NCBI GenBank assembly: GCA_008729055.1
Contig: SDUX01000006.1
Coordinates: forward strand, 1,745,501 to 1,809,500
Length of the DNA stretch: 64,000 nt
From: Pyropia haitanensis
Taxonomy: Eukaryota > Rhodophyta > Bangiophyceae > Bangiales > Bangiaceae
Direction: 5' to 3'
Under the pieces are notes generated by a model. The model saw only the letters and a list, made by a program, of their open reading frames with translations, did no database searches and was not told where the DNA came from. Below are positions 38,677 through 49,687 of the stretch, one piece after another. The position numbers and the translations under genes are program-made. Position 1 is the first letter of the stretch. Each line of letters begins with the position of its first letter.

Positions 38677-40386
38677 ATGGCTCCTCGACGGCTGCTGGCG
38701 GCCACCGCCGCCGCCGTGACGGCGGTGGCGGCGGCGGCGGTGGCCACCGCCGCCGCCGCCGCCAGCATCACCACCTACGACGCGGGCGGGGCGGTGTCCT
38801 GGACGCGCCCCGCCGCCGCCTACGCCGCCTCCCCCGTCCGGTCCTACGCGCCCGAGCCGCGGCGGCGGATCGCCAACACCCGCATGGACGCGGTGTACGC
38901 GTCGAGCGCGTTCCGCTGGGGCGGCGACGTCGAGTTTGTGCTCCCCGTCCCCGCGGCGGGCACCTACAACGTGATGCTGGGCTTTGCGGAGCTCTACTTT
39001 GACGCCCCCGGCCGGCGCGCCTTTGACATCCTCATCTCGGGACGCGCCGCCGCGGGCGCCGCCGCGCTCCGGCCGCTGCGGCGGGGGTACGATATCTTTG
39101 TGGCGGCGGGGCGGCGGAAGAACCGCGCGACGACGGTGTGGGCCAGGCGCCTGGCGGTGGACGCGTCGGGCGTGCGGGTGCGGCTGGCGCGGCTGCCGGG
39201 CAAGAACCACCCGTCCATCAACGTCCTCCGAACCATCCGGCTTGGTGCGCCGGCCGCGCCGCCGGCCGCGCCGCCGGCCACGCCGCCGGCCGCGCCGCCG
39301 GCCAAGCCGACGGCCAACCCAACGGCCAAGCCGACGGCCCAGCCGACGGCCAAGCCCGTGGCCGAGCCACCGCCATCGTCGCCCGCACCGCCCGCCTGGG
39401 CGCCCGCCTGGACGTCGGCGCCCAGCTTCCCGGCGGGCCAGCGGCGGCACGAAAACTGCTTTGTCGCCCACCGCGGCGCCTTTTATCTCATTGGCGGGCG
39501 CGCGCCGCGGGCGCCCGGCAAGGCCACCCTCCGCTACGACCCGCGGCGGCGGGCGTGGGCGTGGCGCGCGGCGCCGCCCTACACCCCCGGCGGCATCCAC
39601 CACATGCAGTGCGTGTCGCTGGGCGACCACATCTACATCCTGTCGGCGTTTACGGGCTTCTTCCCACGGGAGCGCACCGTCGACCGGGTGCTCGTCTACA
39701 CGCCCGCCACCAACACCTGGTCGACGGGGCGGTCGCCCATCCCGGCGGCCCACCGCCGCGGCTCGGCCGCCGCCGTCGCGGTGGGCGGCGCCATCTACGT
39801 CGCCGGCGGCAACGTGGGCGGCCACGGCGCCGGGAGCACCAGCCAGACGACGCTCTCCCGCTTCACCCCGCCGTCGGGCGGCGGGCCCGACGGCCGGTGG
39901 GAGGCGCTGCCGCCGCTGCCGCGGCGGCGCGACCACGTGTCCGCGGTGGCCGTGGCGGGCGAGTTGGTCCTCGCCGGCGGCCGCGACGGCGGCTCGGCCG
40001 ACCCGTTTGGCGGCACCCACACCGAGATTGACGTGTACACGCTCGCGACGGGCGGCTGGCGCACCCTCCGCTCGCGGCTGGCGGTTGGCCGCGGCGCGCC
40101 GGTGGTGGGCGCCCTCGGCGGGCGGGTGGTGGTGGCGGGCGGCGAGGGCGGCGGCGCGGTGTGGCCGCGCACCGAGGTGCTCGACGTGGCCGCCGACGCG
40201 ATGCTCGCCGTCGACGCGCCCATGGGCGCGGGCGTGCAGGGCACGCGTGGTCGGCACGCCACGACCGGCGCCGTGTGCAACGGGGTGCTGTACACGGCGG
40301 CGGGGGCGGGGCGCCAGGGGGGGGGGCCCGAGCTGTCCACGATGGAGGTCTTCTCCTTTGCACAGCCGCCCGCGGAGTGTGTGTAG
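38677..40386 (+). CDS. Secreted malectin-like plus kelch-repeat protein
   Basis: 569 residues, one exon; start MAPRRLLAATAAAVTAVAAA is a signal peptide. Residues ~30-185 resemble a malectin (carbohydrate-binding) domain: TYDAGGAVSWTRPA, GTYNVMLGFAELYFDAPGRR and FDILISG, then PSINVLRTIRL. A Pro/Ala/Thr linker (about 188-235, with repeated KPTA/PPAA units) leads to a kelch propeller at ~240-560. Successive blades show FVAHRGAFYLIGGRAP, CVSLGDHIYILSAF, VAVGGAIYVAGGNVGG, VAVAGELVLAGGRDGG, GALGGRVVVAGGEGG and AVCNGVLYTAAGAG. No catalytic residues or membrane anchor are seen. An extracellular or cell-wall carbohydrate-binding role is likely. Fusions of these two domains in one secreted protein are uncommon. 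Confidence 0.82.
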   Translation: MAPRRLLAATAAAVTAVAAAAVATAAAAASITTYDAGGAVSWTRPAAAYAASPVRSYAPEPRRRIANTRMDAVYASSAFRWGGDVEFVLPVPAAGTYNVMLGFAELYFDAPGRRAFDILISGRAAAGAAALRPLRRGYDIFVAAGRRKNRATTVWARRLAVDASGVRVRLARLPGKNHPSINVLRTIRLGAPAAPPAAPPATPPAAPPAKPTANPTAKPTAQPTAKPVAEPPPSSPAPPAWAPAWTSAPSFPAGQRRHENCFVAHRGAFYLIGGRAPRAPGKATLRYDPRRRAWAWRAAPPYTPGGIHHMQCVSLGDHIYILSAFTGFFPRERTVDRVLVYTPATNTWSTGRSPIPAAHRRGSAAAVAVGGAIYVAGGNVGGHGAGSTSQTTLSRFTPPSGGGPDGRWEALPPLPRRRDHVSAVAVAGELVLAGGRDGGSADPFGGTHTEIDVYTLATGGWRTLRSRLAVGRGAPVVGALGGRVVVAGGEGGGAVWPRTEVLDVAADAMLAVDAPMGAGVQGTRGRHATTGAVCNGVLYTAAGAGRQGGGPELSTMEVFSFAQPPAECV

Positions 40387-41331
40387 CGCGGCAGGCCCGC
40401 AGCGGCGGTGGGTGTCACTGTGGGGCGGGTGTATGTAGTTTGTGTGGCGGCGGCAGCGGCGGCAGTCAGGAACGACACTGCCGGCCACAAGCCAGCGGCG
40501 GGGAAGAGAAACAGGAGAGCAGAGGGGAGCGCGGATCCCCAATGCGTTGCCGAGACCCGCGCGAGTGCAACTGGACCAACGTCACGCACGTGGCTCTGTA
40601 CGTGGCAACATTCCCTACACCCCGTCCCCAGCAGCCGGTTGCTCTCAAAGTGCGCTGTCAAAAGGGGCGCAACCGGCCTCCCCACGCCGCCTTTTGGCCC
40701 GTCGAGCGCCTCCGCCCCGCCTTTTGTGCCCCGTTTTTTCCACCTTGCTGCCTCGACGCGGCGCCTCCACGCGGCGCGCCTGTCCTGGCGGCAACACCGC
40801 GCACTCGCCCGACAGATCATCACCGCACCCCCCCCCCCCCCCCGCGCCCCTATGCACAACGTGGGGCGTGCCTCGCTGTGACTTGGCCCGCCCCCCCCCC
40901 CCCCCGCCCCCGCCGTGCGCGGCCTAGACAATGAGCCGCCCCGCCGCCGCTGCCGCCGCCGCCACCCCCGCCCGCCGCCGCCCCGCCGCCGCCGCCACCA
41001 CCACCGCCGCTGCGGCTGCCCCCACTGCTGCTGCGGCTGCCCCCACTGCTGCTGCCGCCGCCCCCACTGCTGCTGGGGCCGCCCCCACGGCGGCCGCCGC
41101 CGCCGCGACCGCGACCGCCGCTGCCGCCGCCGCGGCCGCCTCGCCCCGCGCCGCGGCGGCGTTTGTCGGCGGCGCGGCGGCGCGGCTCGGCGGCGGCCGC
41201 GGCGGCGCGCTTGTGCCGCCCGCCCGCGCGGCGGCGGCCGCGGCGCGGCGGCCACGCGTCGGCCGATCCGTGGCGGGGGGGGGGGGGGGGGGGGGGGGCT
41301 GTGCCGCCGCCGCGGCGCGCCGCCCGCCGCC
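40387..41331. other. Spacer, possibly containing a 5' extension of the TPP2 gene
   Basis: From an ATG at 40931, an Ala/Pro/Thr-rich frame (with ~21-nt tandem repeats coding AAPTAAA) runs to the G run at about 41276-41298, after which the TPP2 first exon is in another frame. This could be an N-terminal extension separated by a homopolymer error, or leader sequence. Confidence 0.35.
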
Positions 41332-44300
41332 ATGGTCGCCACCGCCGCGGCGGGGGGGGCGCGCGAGCCGCTGCCGCTGCCGACGAATGGGTATGGATGG
41401 TGGGGGGCGGGCAGGGGAGAGGGGGAGGGTTGCGCGCGGTCCGTGCGTGTGGTTGGACGGGATCGTAGCTGGATGGGGGGAGGGAGGGAGGGGGGGGGGG
41501 GTGGGGTGGGGGAGGACGCGTCGGGCGCAGCCCACTAGGAGCAGACGGTGGTGGGGGCGTTGAGAACTCTGCGGCGGCAGATAGGAGCGTCTGACCCGTT
41601 TTTTTTTTTGGGTGTTTTGTATCCCTCCTTGTTGGTCACCTCTTTCCTGGCCGTGCGTGCGCAACCCCCGTGTCTGCATGCAGGCTGCTGCCAAAGGACG
41701 CGACGGGCGTATCCGAGTACCTGACCGCCCATGCCGACCACGACGGCCGCGGTGTGACGGTGGCGGTGCTGGACACTGGGGTGGACCCCGGCGCGGCGGG
41801 CCTCCGCCGCACCTCGGACGGGCGGGTCAAGGTGGTGGACATTGTGGACTGCACGTCGTCGGGGGACGTGGCGCTCTCTGGCCGGGGCGTGCTCGCCGCC
41901 GACGGCCGGTCGCTGACGGGCATCACGGGCCGGACGCTGCGGCTGACCAACGAGCTGCTCGCGCTCGCCGCCCGCGGCGCGGCGCCCGCGGCGGCCGCCG
42001 CCGCCGCCGACGGCGCGGCGGCCGCCCCGCACCCCGCCGCGGGCGAGTGGCGGCTGGGCGTCGCGTCCGCGGCGCGGCTCTTCCCCAGCGGCCTCGCGTC
42101 GCGCATCTCGGGGGAGCGGCGCGTCGCGTGGGAGGCCGCCCACCGGGACAAGCTCACCGACATCCGCCGGCGCAAGGCGGCGCACGCGGCGGTGACGGCA
42201 CCCACCGGCGGGGGCGCCGCGGCCAAGGCGTACAAGGTGCTCAAGGAGGAGCTCGCCGCCGCCGAGGCGCTGCTCGTGCAGGCAAAAGCGCCGTCGTCTG
42301 CCGCCGTGTATGACGTGCTCGCGTTTTGGGACGGCACCCGCTGGCGGGTGGTGGTGGACACGTCCGAGGCGGGCGACCTGTCGGCGTGCCCGGTGTTGGA
42401 AGACTACCGGGTGGCCCAGCGGTACGGCTCGTTTGGTGACCGCGAGCGCGTGCACTATGGCGTCAACGTGTACGACGATGGCGCGGTGGTGTCGGTGGTG
42501 GTCGAGTCGGGCTACCACGGCACCCACGTGGCGGGGATTGTGGCGGGCCACTACCCGGACGCGCCCGAGCGCAATGGCGTCGCGCCGGGCGCGCAGATCG
42601 TGTCGCTCAAGATTGGGGACTCCCGCATGGACGGGATGGAGACGCACCAGGGCCTTGTTCGCGCGCTCGCGCACCTGCTCCCGGCATCACTCGAGGACCC
42701 GTCCACGCCGCCGCACGCGGCGCAGCACAAGGTCGTGGCGCAGGTTGCCAACATGTCGTATGGGGAGGCGACGCCGCTGCCCAACTCGGGCCGCGTCGTG
42801 CAGCTGCTGACGGCGCTGGCGCGGGAGGCGGGCGTCCTCTTCCTGTCGTCGGCGGGCAACGCGGGGCCGGGGCTGTCCACCGTTGGGGCCCCTGGGGGGA
42901 CGACCGACGCGGTGATTGGGGTGGGTGCGTACGTGACGCCAGGGCTCGCGACGCAGGCCTACTCGCTCCTGCCAGACGGGCTGGTGTACCCCTCGCCGGG
43001 CGCCCTGTGTGTCGATGGCTACCCGCCGGCGCCAGAAGGGCTGACGGCGGGGCTAACGGCGGGGCTGACGGGCGGAGGGGCGGCGGGCCCAACCACGGGG
43101 GTTCGCGTCAAGGCGGAAACCGCTGATGGCAAGGCGCCGACTGCTGCTGCCGCCACCGCCACGACGGCGGCGCCCAACGCGGCCGGCGAAGAGGAGGGCG
43201 ATGAGCTTGCGCTGGGAGTGCCCTACACGTTTACCTCGCGTGGCCCGTGCGCGGACGGGTCGCTTGGGGTGTCCATCTCTGCGCCGGGGGGGGCGGTAGC
43301 GGCTTCCTCGTCATGGATGCTGCGAAAGAAGCTGCTGCTGAACGGCACGTCCATGTCCTGCCCGTCGGCGGCTGGTGCGGCGGCGGTGGTGCTGTCGGCG
43401 CGGCCGAGCACGTCGGTGACGCGGCTGCGACGGGCGATTGAGAATGGGGCCGCGGCTGGGTTACGTCCGGCATTTTTCGGGGCGGCAGCCGGCTCGTCTC
43501 GGCCCATGTCAGACGCGTCGTCGTCGTCTGCGGCTGCCGCCGGCAATGGCAATGGCGCTGGCGTCGGTAACGGGGTGGGGCGGGCGGCCAAGGCACCCGC
43601 AGCGTCCACGACCGCTGCAGCTGGCGCGGGTAGCAACAGCGACGACGCGCAAACGGCGAGTGAGATGGCCTTTAGCGCCGGCCGTGGCAGCATCAGCGTG
43701 CCCCGGACGATCGCCTACCTCGACGCCTTTGCAAAGTGCGTTGAGGAGGACTGGCGGTTTGCCGTGTCGGTGACGGATTCTTCTCAGCGCGCCATCATCC
43801 GCGCGAGGGGCTCGTCACGCGAGTATGGCCGTGGGCGGGGCGTGTACCTGCGAGCTGGCGGCCATGAGTGCCGCTCCGTGTCCAAGTGGCTGGTGCACTT
43901 GGACGTGGTCGACGACGCACTGCCCGACCGTTCGGCGGCGGCGGCGGAGATGTCGTCCGATCTGGAGCTCGACATCTCTCTTGTTCCGTCTGCGCCGTGG
44001 ATATCGGCGCCCTCTGGCGTGCGCCTGTATGGCGGTGGTCGTCAATTCCCCATTGCGGTGGACCCCACAGGCCTGGCACCCGGGCGCATGCACTATGGTG
44101 AGGTGGCGGGCTACATGGCGCCGGCTGCGGGCGCGAGCGCGGCGCGGCCCACGGCGACGGTCCAGTCTGGGGACTGGGCGGAGCCTCGCGGCCCGCTCTT
44201 CCGCGTGCCCGTGACGGTGGTGAAGCCGCTGCTCCTGGCGGGCGGCGATGGCGGTGTCAGCTCCCTCGTCGTTGAGAACTTGGCATTGACGCCCGGCGGT

Positions 44301-47018
44301 GTTGTGCGCACGTTTGTGCTGCCGCCCGCGGCGGCTACGTTTGCGCGCGTCGAGCTGGTGGCGGGGACTGCGGACGAGTTTCTGGGGCCTGCCGGCGTGG
44401 CGGCTGCCGACGGCGTCGTTTCCACTCGCACAGTCCAGCTGCACGCGGTGCAGCTGGTGCCCGGGAGTTCTCCCGGCGGGCCGCGCCACGTGTTCACCCT
44501 CTCGCCTGACGGGGTGGGGTCTGTTGTCATCCCCGTCAGCGGGGGGGTCACGATGGAGCTGGCGCTTGCACAGCTGTGGTCATCGGCCGGCGCGTGCACA
44601 GTGCGGCGGCTCGAGGTGACCTTTTCGGGCCTGTCGGTCAACCCGTCGATGCTGTCGGTTGGTGCTGGTGCCGTCGCCTCCCCGAGCGTGGTTCTGACCA
44701 ACCAGCTGCCGCAAGGGGGTTCTGCTCGCCGCCTGACCGTCGACGCGTCTGATGAGGCCGCGTACGCTGCGGCGGCCGAGGCGGCAGAGCGGGGCACCGC
44801 GGGGCTGTCATTGGCGTCCGAGGCCCCCCCAGTCTTGGCCGGCGTGGGTGTCAAGGCGTCGATAACGCACGCTAGCCGTGTGCTGCCGCCGACGCTGGCA
44901 ATCATCACTGCGCTGCCGCGCGACCGGGACTTGCTGCCCGACGCGCGCTGCATCTACCAGCTGGAGCTGGAATATACGCTGTCCCTGTCCGCGTCTGATA
45001 GCAACGGCGCCAACAGTGGGGTGGATGTGGCGGTCGTCTTCCCAGGTCTCAACTACTCTGTGTACAATGCCGAGGTTGAGGGCGGCCCGTACGTGATGGT
45101 GTACGACTCCAACGGCAAACTCGTGCACACAAGCGACATCTACCCATCGTTTTCGTCTCTGTCGGTCAAGGGCACGTACACCATCCGCGCGTTTGTTCGG
45201 CACGAGCGGGTCGGGCTGTTGGAGGTCCTAACCGACACGTGCGCGACGGTGAGCATGAAGCTTTCCTCGCCGATCTCGCTTGACCCCTACGGTTCAGCGC
45301 ACGCTGCCGCGTTGGCGGCGGGTGCAGACGGGGGCGTGGGCCGCAAGCTGGGTATCAGCTCTTCAGGGCGGACCACGCTCGCGCCAGGCGCAGCGCTGGC
45401 CTTTTGGCTTGCACCGCCCAAGAAGGGGTCGCTACCAAAGTGGGTGGCCACGAGTGACAAGCTGGTTGGCAACCTGGTCGTGGACCGGGTGTTGGCGCCC
45501 GATGGGGCGATGCGGGGGAGCACGAGCTCGTCAGGGCTGGCCAAGTATGGGCTGACGTGGGTCGTGTCTCCAACCATGTCGGGGGAGAAGTCGCCCAAGA
45601 CGGAGCGTGCATCGAGTGGGCCCGCGGGCGCGAAGTCCACGACCACTGCCAAGGTGGGCGAAGGCGCTGACAAGGCGGCCAGCGAGGCCACCGCGACCGC
45701 CACCACTGCCACTGCTGACAAGCCGTCGACGCCGGAGCCTGCTACGCCGTCGGCGGCAGACGCGCCCAAGGAGACGGCAGCGGCAGACGCGCCCAAGGAG
45801 ACGGCAGCGGCTGACGCGCCCAAGGAGGCGGCAGCGGCTGACGCGCCCAAGGAGGCGGCAGCGGCTGACGCGCCCAAGGAGGCGGCAGGGGCTGACGCGC
45901 CCAAGGAGGCGGCAGCGGCTGACGCGCCCAAGGAGGCGGCAGCGGCTGACGCCAAGGACGCCGGAGAGGACAAGGACGTGTCTAGTTGGGTGACATCGCA
46001 GCTGTCTGACGCTCGCGTGGGTGTCATGAAGAAGGTGGTCAAGGAGGCAAACGGGGCGAGCCTGTCCGACGCTCCTACCCACCTGGCGCGCTTCACCGCG
46101 CTGGCCGACGCTCACCTGGCTGAAAAGGCCAATGACACGGCGGTGCTGCTGATGCGACTGCAGCTTGTGGACTCTGTCGCCCAGCGGCGCGTGGCGGCTG
46201 CGGCGGCAGCGGCGCTGGGCGTGTCGTCTCCCGACGCGGCGGCTTTGGCGCCCATTGCTGGTGGTGAAGGCAAAGACGACGACGCTGGCGCTGACGCCAT
46301 TGTGCCACCCCCGTCGTCTGGGGCGGTGACAGGTAGTGGCGCGCCCGACTGGGCGGCTGTGACCGCCGCCGCCGACGGGGTGGTCGGAGCCGTCGATGCG
46401 GCGGCCCTTGCGGCCCACTTTGGTACCCGCGTCAACGCCGATGACGAGGCGGCGGTGGCGGAGCGGAAGCGGCAGGACACGACCCGGTCTACCCTTATCG
46501 AGGCGCTTTTCCGCAAGGCTCGTGCAACGGCGGCGGTCGCGACGGCGGCAATGGTGTCCGCCACTGGCAGCACCGTCGCTCCCCCGCTGCTGCGTGACGG
46601 TGGCGACGCTGCCGCTGCCAGCGGCGCGGCCACGGAGGTGGCGGCGTTTGAGGAGGCATTTACCGCCCTGGCCGCCTGGGCCGACGTGTCTGCGCCCGCG
46701 GCGGGCTCGGCACCCACCTCGAGCGCCCCCGCCGCGAGCGGTGGGGTGGCGGGCGACAAGGCGCACGGCTCAGTGTCGGGCGCGACGGTCGCGGACGTGG
46801 CGCTGCTGGTCGCCGCCCGCGAGCGCCTCCGCGGGTGCCCGGCGAGCGCGCTGCGCGCGCTGGCCGGGCTGGCGCCACCCACGGTGGGCGGCCGCGCGCT
46901 GGCGGCCACGACGGTGGAGCGGTTTGCGCTGCTTGCGGCGCTCGGCTGGGCCGACGTGGAGGCGGACGCGCGGGCGGCCGCGGCGGTCGCGTTTCCCAAA
47001 TATGGGGAGCGGTACTAG
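41332..47018 (+). CDS. Tripeptidyl-peptidase II (subtilisin family), one intron
   Basis: Giant cytosolic serine peptidase that removes tripeptides downstream of the proteasome. Exon 1 (41332-41390) codes MVATAAAGGAREPLPLPTN; a 293-nt intron with GTATGG and CATGCAG ends follows; exon 2 is 41684-47018. The junction restores NGLLPKDATGVSEYL, as in other TPP2s. Total 1,797 residues, against about 1,250 in animals. The catalytic set is intact: Asp50 (VAVLDTGVDPG), His301 (YHGTHVAGIVAG), Asn376 (ANMSYGE) and Ser576 (NGTSMSCPSAAG). The D-to-H spacing holds the large insert typical of TPP2. Extra length comes from Ala/Ser-rich loops after the protease domain and a hydrophilic insert at about 45700-45970 with seven ADAPKE repeats. 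Confidence 0.95.
45757..45950 (+). repeat. 27-bp coding tandem repeat in TPP2
   Basis: Seven near-identical 27-nt units coding ADAPKE(T/A)A(A/G), a charged helical linker in the C-terminal half of TPP2. The near-identity of the DNA indicates recent expansion; the unit length keeps the frame. Confidence 0.9.
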
Positions 47019-47933
47019 AGCGTCGGAGCCGGGTTCGTGCGCTGGGGGGATGTTGGGGGGAGGAGGGGGGGCGGGTGGACACCCCCACACGCACCTTTTT
47101 TCTTCTTTGGATGGCTGTCCAGCAGGGGCGTTCTCGTCCCAACCTCTTTTGCTCGTGTGGCAGGGCGGCAGCGGTGGTGGGGACTTCGTCACGGGCTTGG
47201 GCGGGACGGTTTGTTTTTTTTGTGTTTTTGTGCGGTGACCTGGCCTCGTATCGGGGGGAGGAGTGGGGTGCTGCGAGATGGGGTCGGCCCGTTTGTGTGA
47301 GAGAGGGTAAAAGGGCGAGTGGCAAGACAGGGCGGGCGACCGAGGCAGACGGGCAGCCCCCCCTCGCGTTGCTGACCTTGGTCTCCACGAGGGAGGTCGC
47401 GCGAGACCAAAGCGACCCTGTTGGGCCGCTGGCCATTCTGTCCACACGGTGGCTGCTCGCACACCCAACAGGCGGCGGCGCCCACCGAGTAGCGCACGAC
47501 CCGCAGGCGCGGGTCGCACAACCACGGGGCGCTGACAACCCCCCCCAACCCAACCGCCGTACGGCCAGTGCGGTGGCCAACACAGCGGGCAAGTGTGCGT
47601 GAACCGCGGCGGCCACCGCCGAGGGGGAGGTGCGCCCGCGCGGCGGCGGCGGCGGCGGCGCCCCCCCCCCCCACCGACGGCGGCGCACCGCGCAAGCAAA
47701 CCAACCCCGCACCTGCCCACACGGGCGCGGCCGACGTGGACGGCACCCCGCGGGTGGCCTCCACGCCGGGCCGTGGCGGTGCGGCGGTGGCCACGGCGGC
47801 ACCGGGGGTGGCGGCCGCGGGGAGGTGCGCACGGCGTCCCCGCGTCTGTGCGCGGCGAGGGAGGCCGCAGCCGACGCGGCCGCCGCCGGGCCAGGGCGGA
47901 CCGCCCAGGATCATGGGATAGACGCCCTGTGGC
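47019..47933. other. Intergenic, no supported gene
   Basis: TPP2 3' flank, with T-rich stretches near 47090-47230 that may include its 3' UTR, then GC-rich sequence with chance frames. Confidence 0.45.
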
Positions 47934-47937
47934 CTAG

Positions 47938-48910
47938 TGTCTATTCTACCGCAAAAAAGGATCAAATGATCCTCGCCTGAGGATCAAATGATCCTCAAGA
48001 AAACCGGCGTTTTTGACCCCGTGGGGCCCCATTCCTGGGGCTGCTCCGCACTCCCCCGATTCCGCGGCGGCCGTCGACCTCCCCGTCTCGTCCCCCCGCC
48101 TCCCCACGGCACGCCCAACCTGTACGACTCCTCCGACGCCCACCTCTCTCCCGCTACGACCCTTCCAGCCCGCCCTCACGACTATCTTGCCGTTCCTCCC
48201 CCGCCCCACCCTATCAAGCCCGTCCATATCCGCTTCGTCCCACCCTCCCCCCAGGCTGGTGGTCGGCGCCTCACCCGATGTCCGCCGACCCTCCCTGGCG
48301 CTGTCGCTCGACGGTCGCTGTCCCTGTACACTAAGCGACGGCTGCCAGCTCCCCCCCCCCCATCCCACCATCGTTTGTTCTTTTGAAACCACGCTCTGGC
48401 GGGAGCACCGCGCAGGGCGGCGCTTGAGGAGTTGCCGGGGGCATTGGCGGGGTCCGAGGAGAGGGGGTGGACGGGGGGGAGGGAAGGGGGGGGTGGCGGG
48501 CTTGGCTGCAGCCCGTCCATTGTTCTTTTTCCGCCGTCTCATGGTGCAGTGGGCTGGCGGATGGGGGGGGAACTGCCGACGGGGGAGTGGGCGGCAGGCA
48601 GGAGCAGCAGGTCACCTTTTTATGCTCCTTTGTGCCCAGCGCGGGCGACTCGGAGGCCGCATGCCGAGCTCCCAGACGGGCCTCGTCGGCCGCTTTGGCG
48701 CCAAGAAAAGGCGAGGAAAAGCCCGCCTTCTGTGGTGTTCTCCTTTGAATGGGATGCACTCAAGCTCTCCCAAGGGTAAACAGCCGTCGCTGAGTCCATT
48801 TCTTGTGTCAGAATGAGCAGGGGACAAAGAGAAGTAAGAGAAAACAGGCCCTGGAAAAGGGGATCATTTGATCCTAAAAGGCTCAAATGATCCGGTCGGT
48901 AGAATAGACA
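47938..48910. mobile_element. Short non-autonomous TIR element (0.97 kb)
   Basis: The left end TGTCTATTCTACCG (47938-47951) is exactly repeated inverted at 48897-48910. Both ends are followed inside by GGATCATTTGATCC-type palindromes (47959-47972, 47980-47993; 48860-48873 and a variant at 48881-48893). The element is flanked by CTAG on both sides (47934-47937, 48911-48914), a possible 4-bp target duplication. No transposase frame is recognisable. Termini differ from the CGCAGTG family, so this is a separate group. Confidence 0.8.
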
Positions 48911-48914
48911 CTAG

Positions 48915-49309
48915 CTAGACAACGGCAACGGACGTGGGCGGATCCGACGCGCTTCCTTACGCCGTGAGCGGCGAGTGCCCGTCGGGTCGAGACCTGTGCA
49001 GGGGGGGCGTCCGCGTTGCTGTCGCTCCCGTGGGGTCTCGTGTGGGGGATGCCGCGCCGGCCGGCGCCTACGGATCCGTGCCGCCGCCGCGGATCGCCTT
49101 CCAGCGGCGCCGCCGTCCCCCGCCGCACGCCGCGGTGACCGCGGCGGCCGTCGGCGTCGTCCCCCCCCACGCCCCCGCAGCGCCCCCGCCTCCTCCCCCC
49201 CCTCCCACCCTGTACCCCCCCCCCTCACGCACACCTTTCCCTCCCCTCCCCCCCCCCCCCCCCCCCGGTCTTTCCCATTCCCCCCTCCCAACCCCTTCCT
49301 CCCCCAATC
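48915..49309. other. Upstream region of the glycosylase gene
   Basis: Ends in C-rich leader sequence immediately before the ATG; no other feature recognised. Confidence 0.45.
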
Positions 49310-49367
49310 ATGGCGGCGGCGTTTGTGCCGCTCGCGCCGCCCTGCCGGCCGCCCCGCCCCTGCCGTC

Positions 49368-49411
<44 letters not shown>

Positions 49412-49656
49412 GCCGCCGCCGTGGCCACCCGCTGGCGGCCGCCACCCCCACCGCCGCCGCCGCGCCTGTCGGCACCGCCGCCACGCGAGCGCGCCACGCC
49501 CACCGCCACGGCGGGCGGGCCGCCGTCGGGCTGGGACGCGCCGCCGCCGGCGGCGGCGGCGTGGGACGCGCCGCCACACGCGCCGTCGCCGGCGGCGGCG
49601 GAGGCGCCACCGCCACCGCCGTCGCCGCCGTCGCCGCCGCCGTCGCCGCCGTCGCC

Positions 49657-49687
<31 letters not shown>

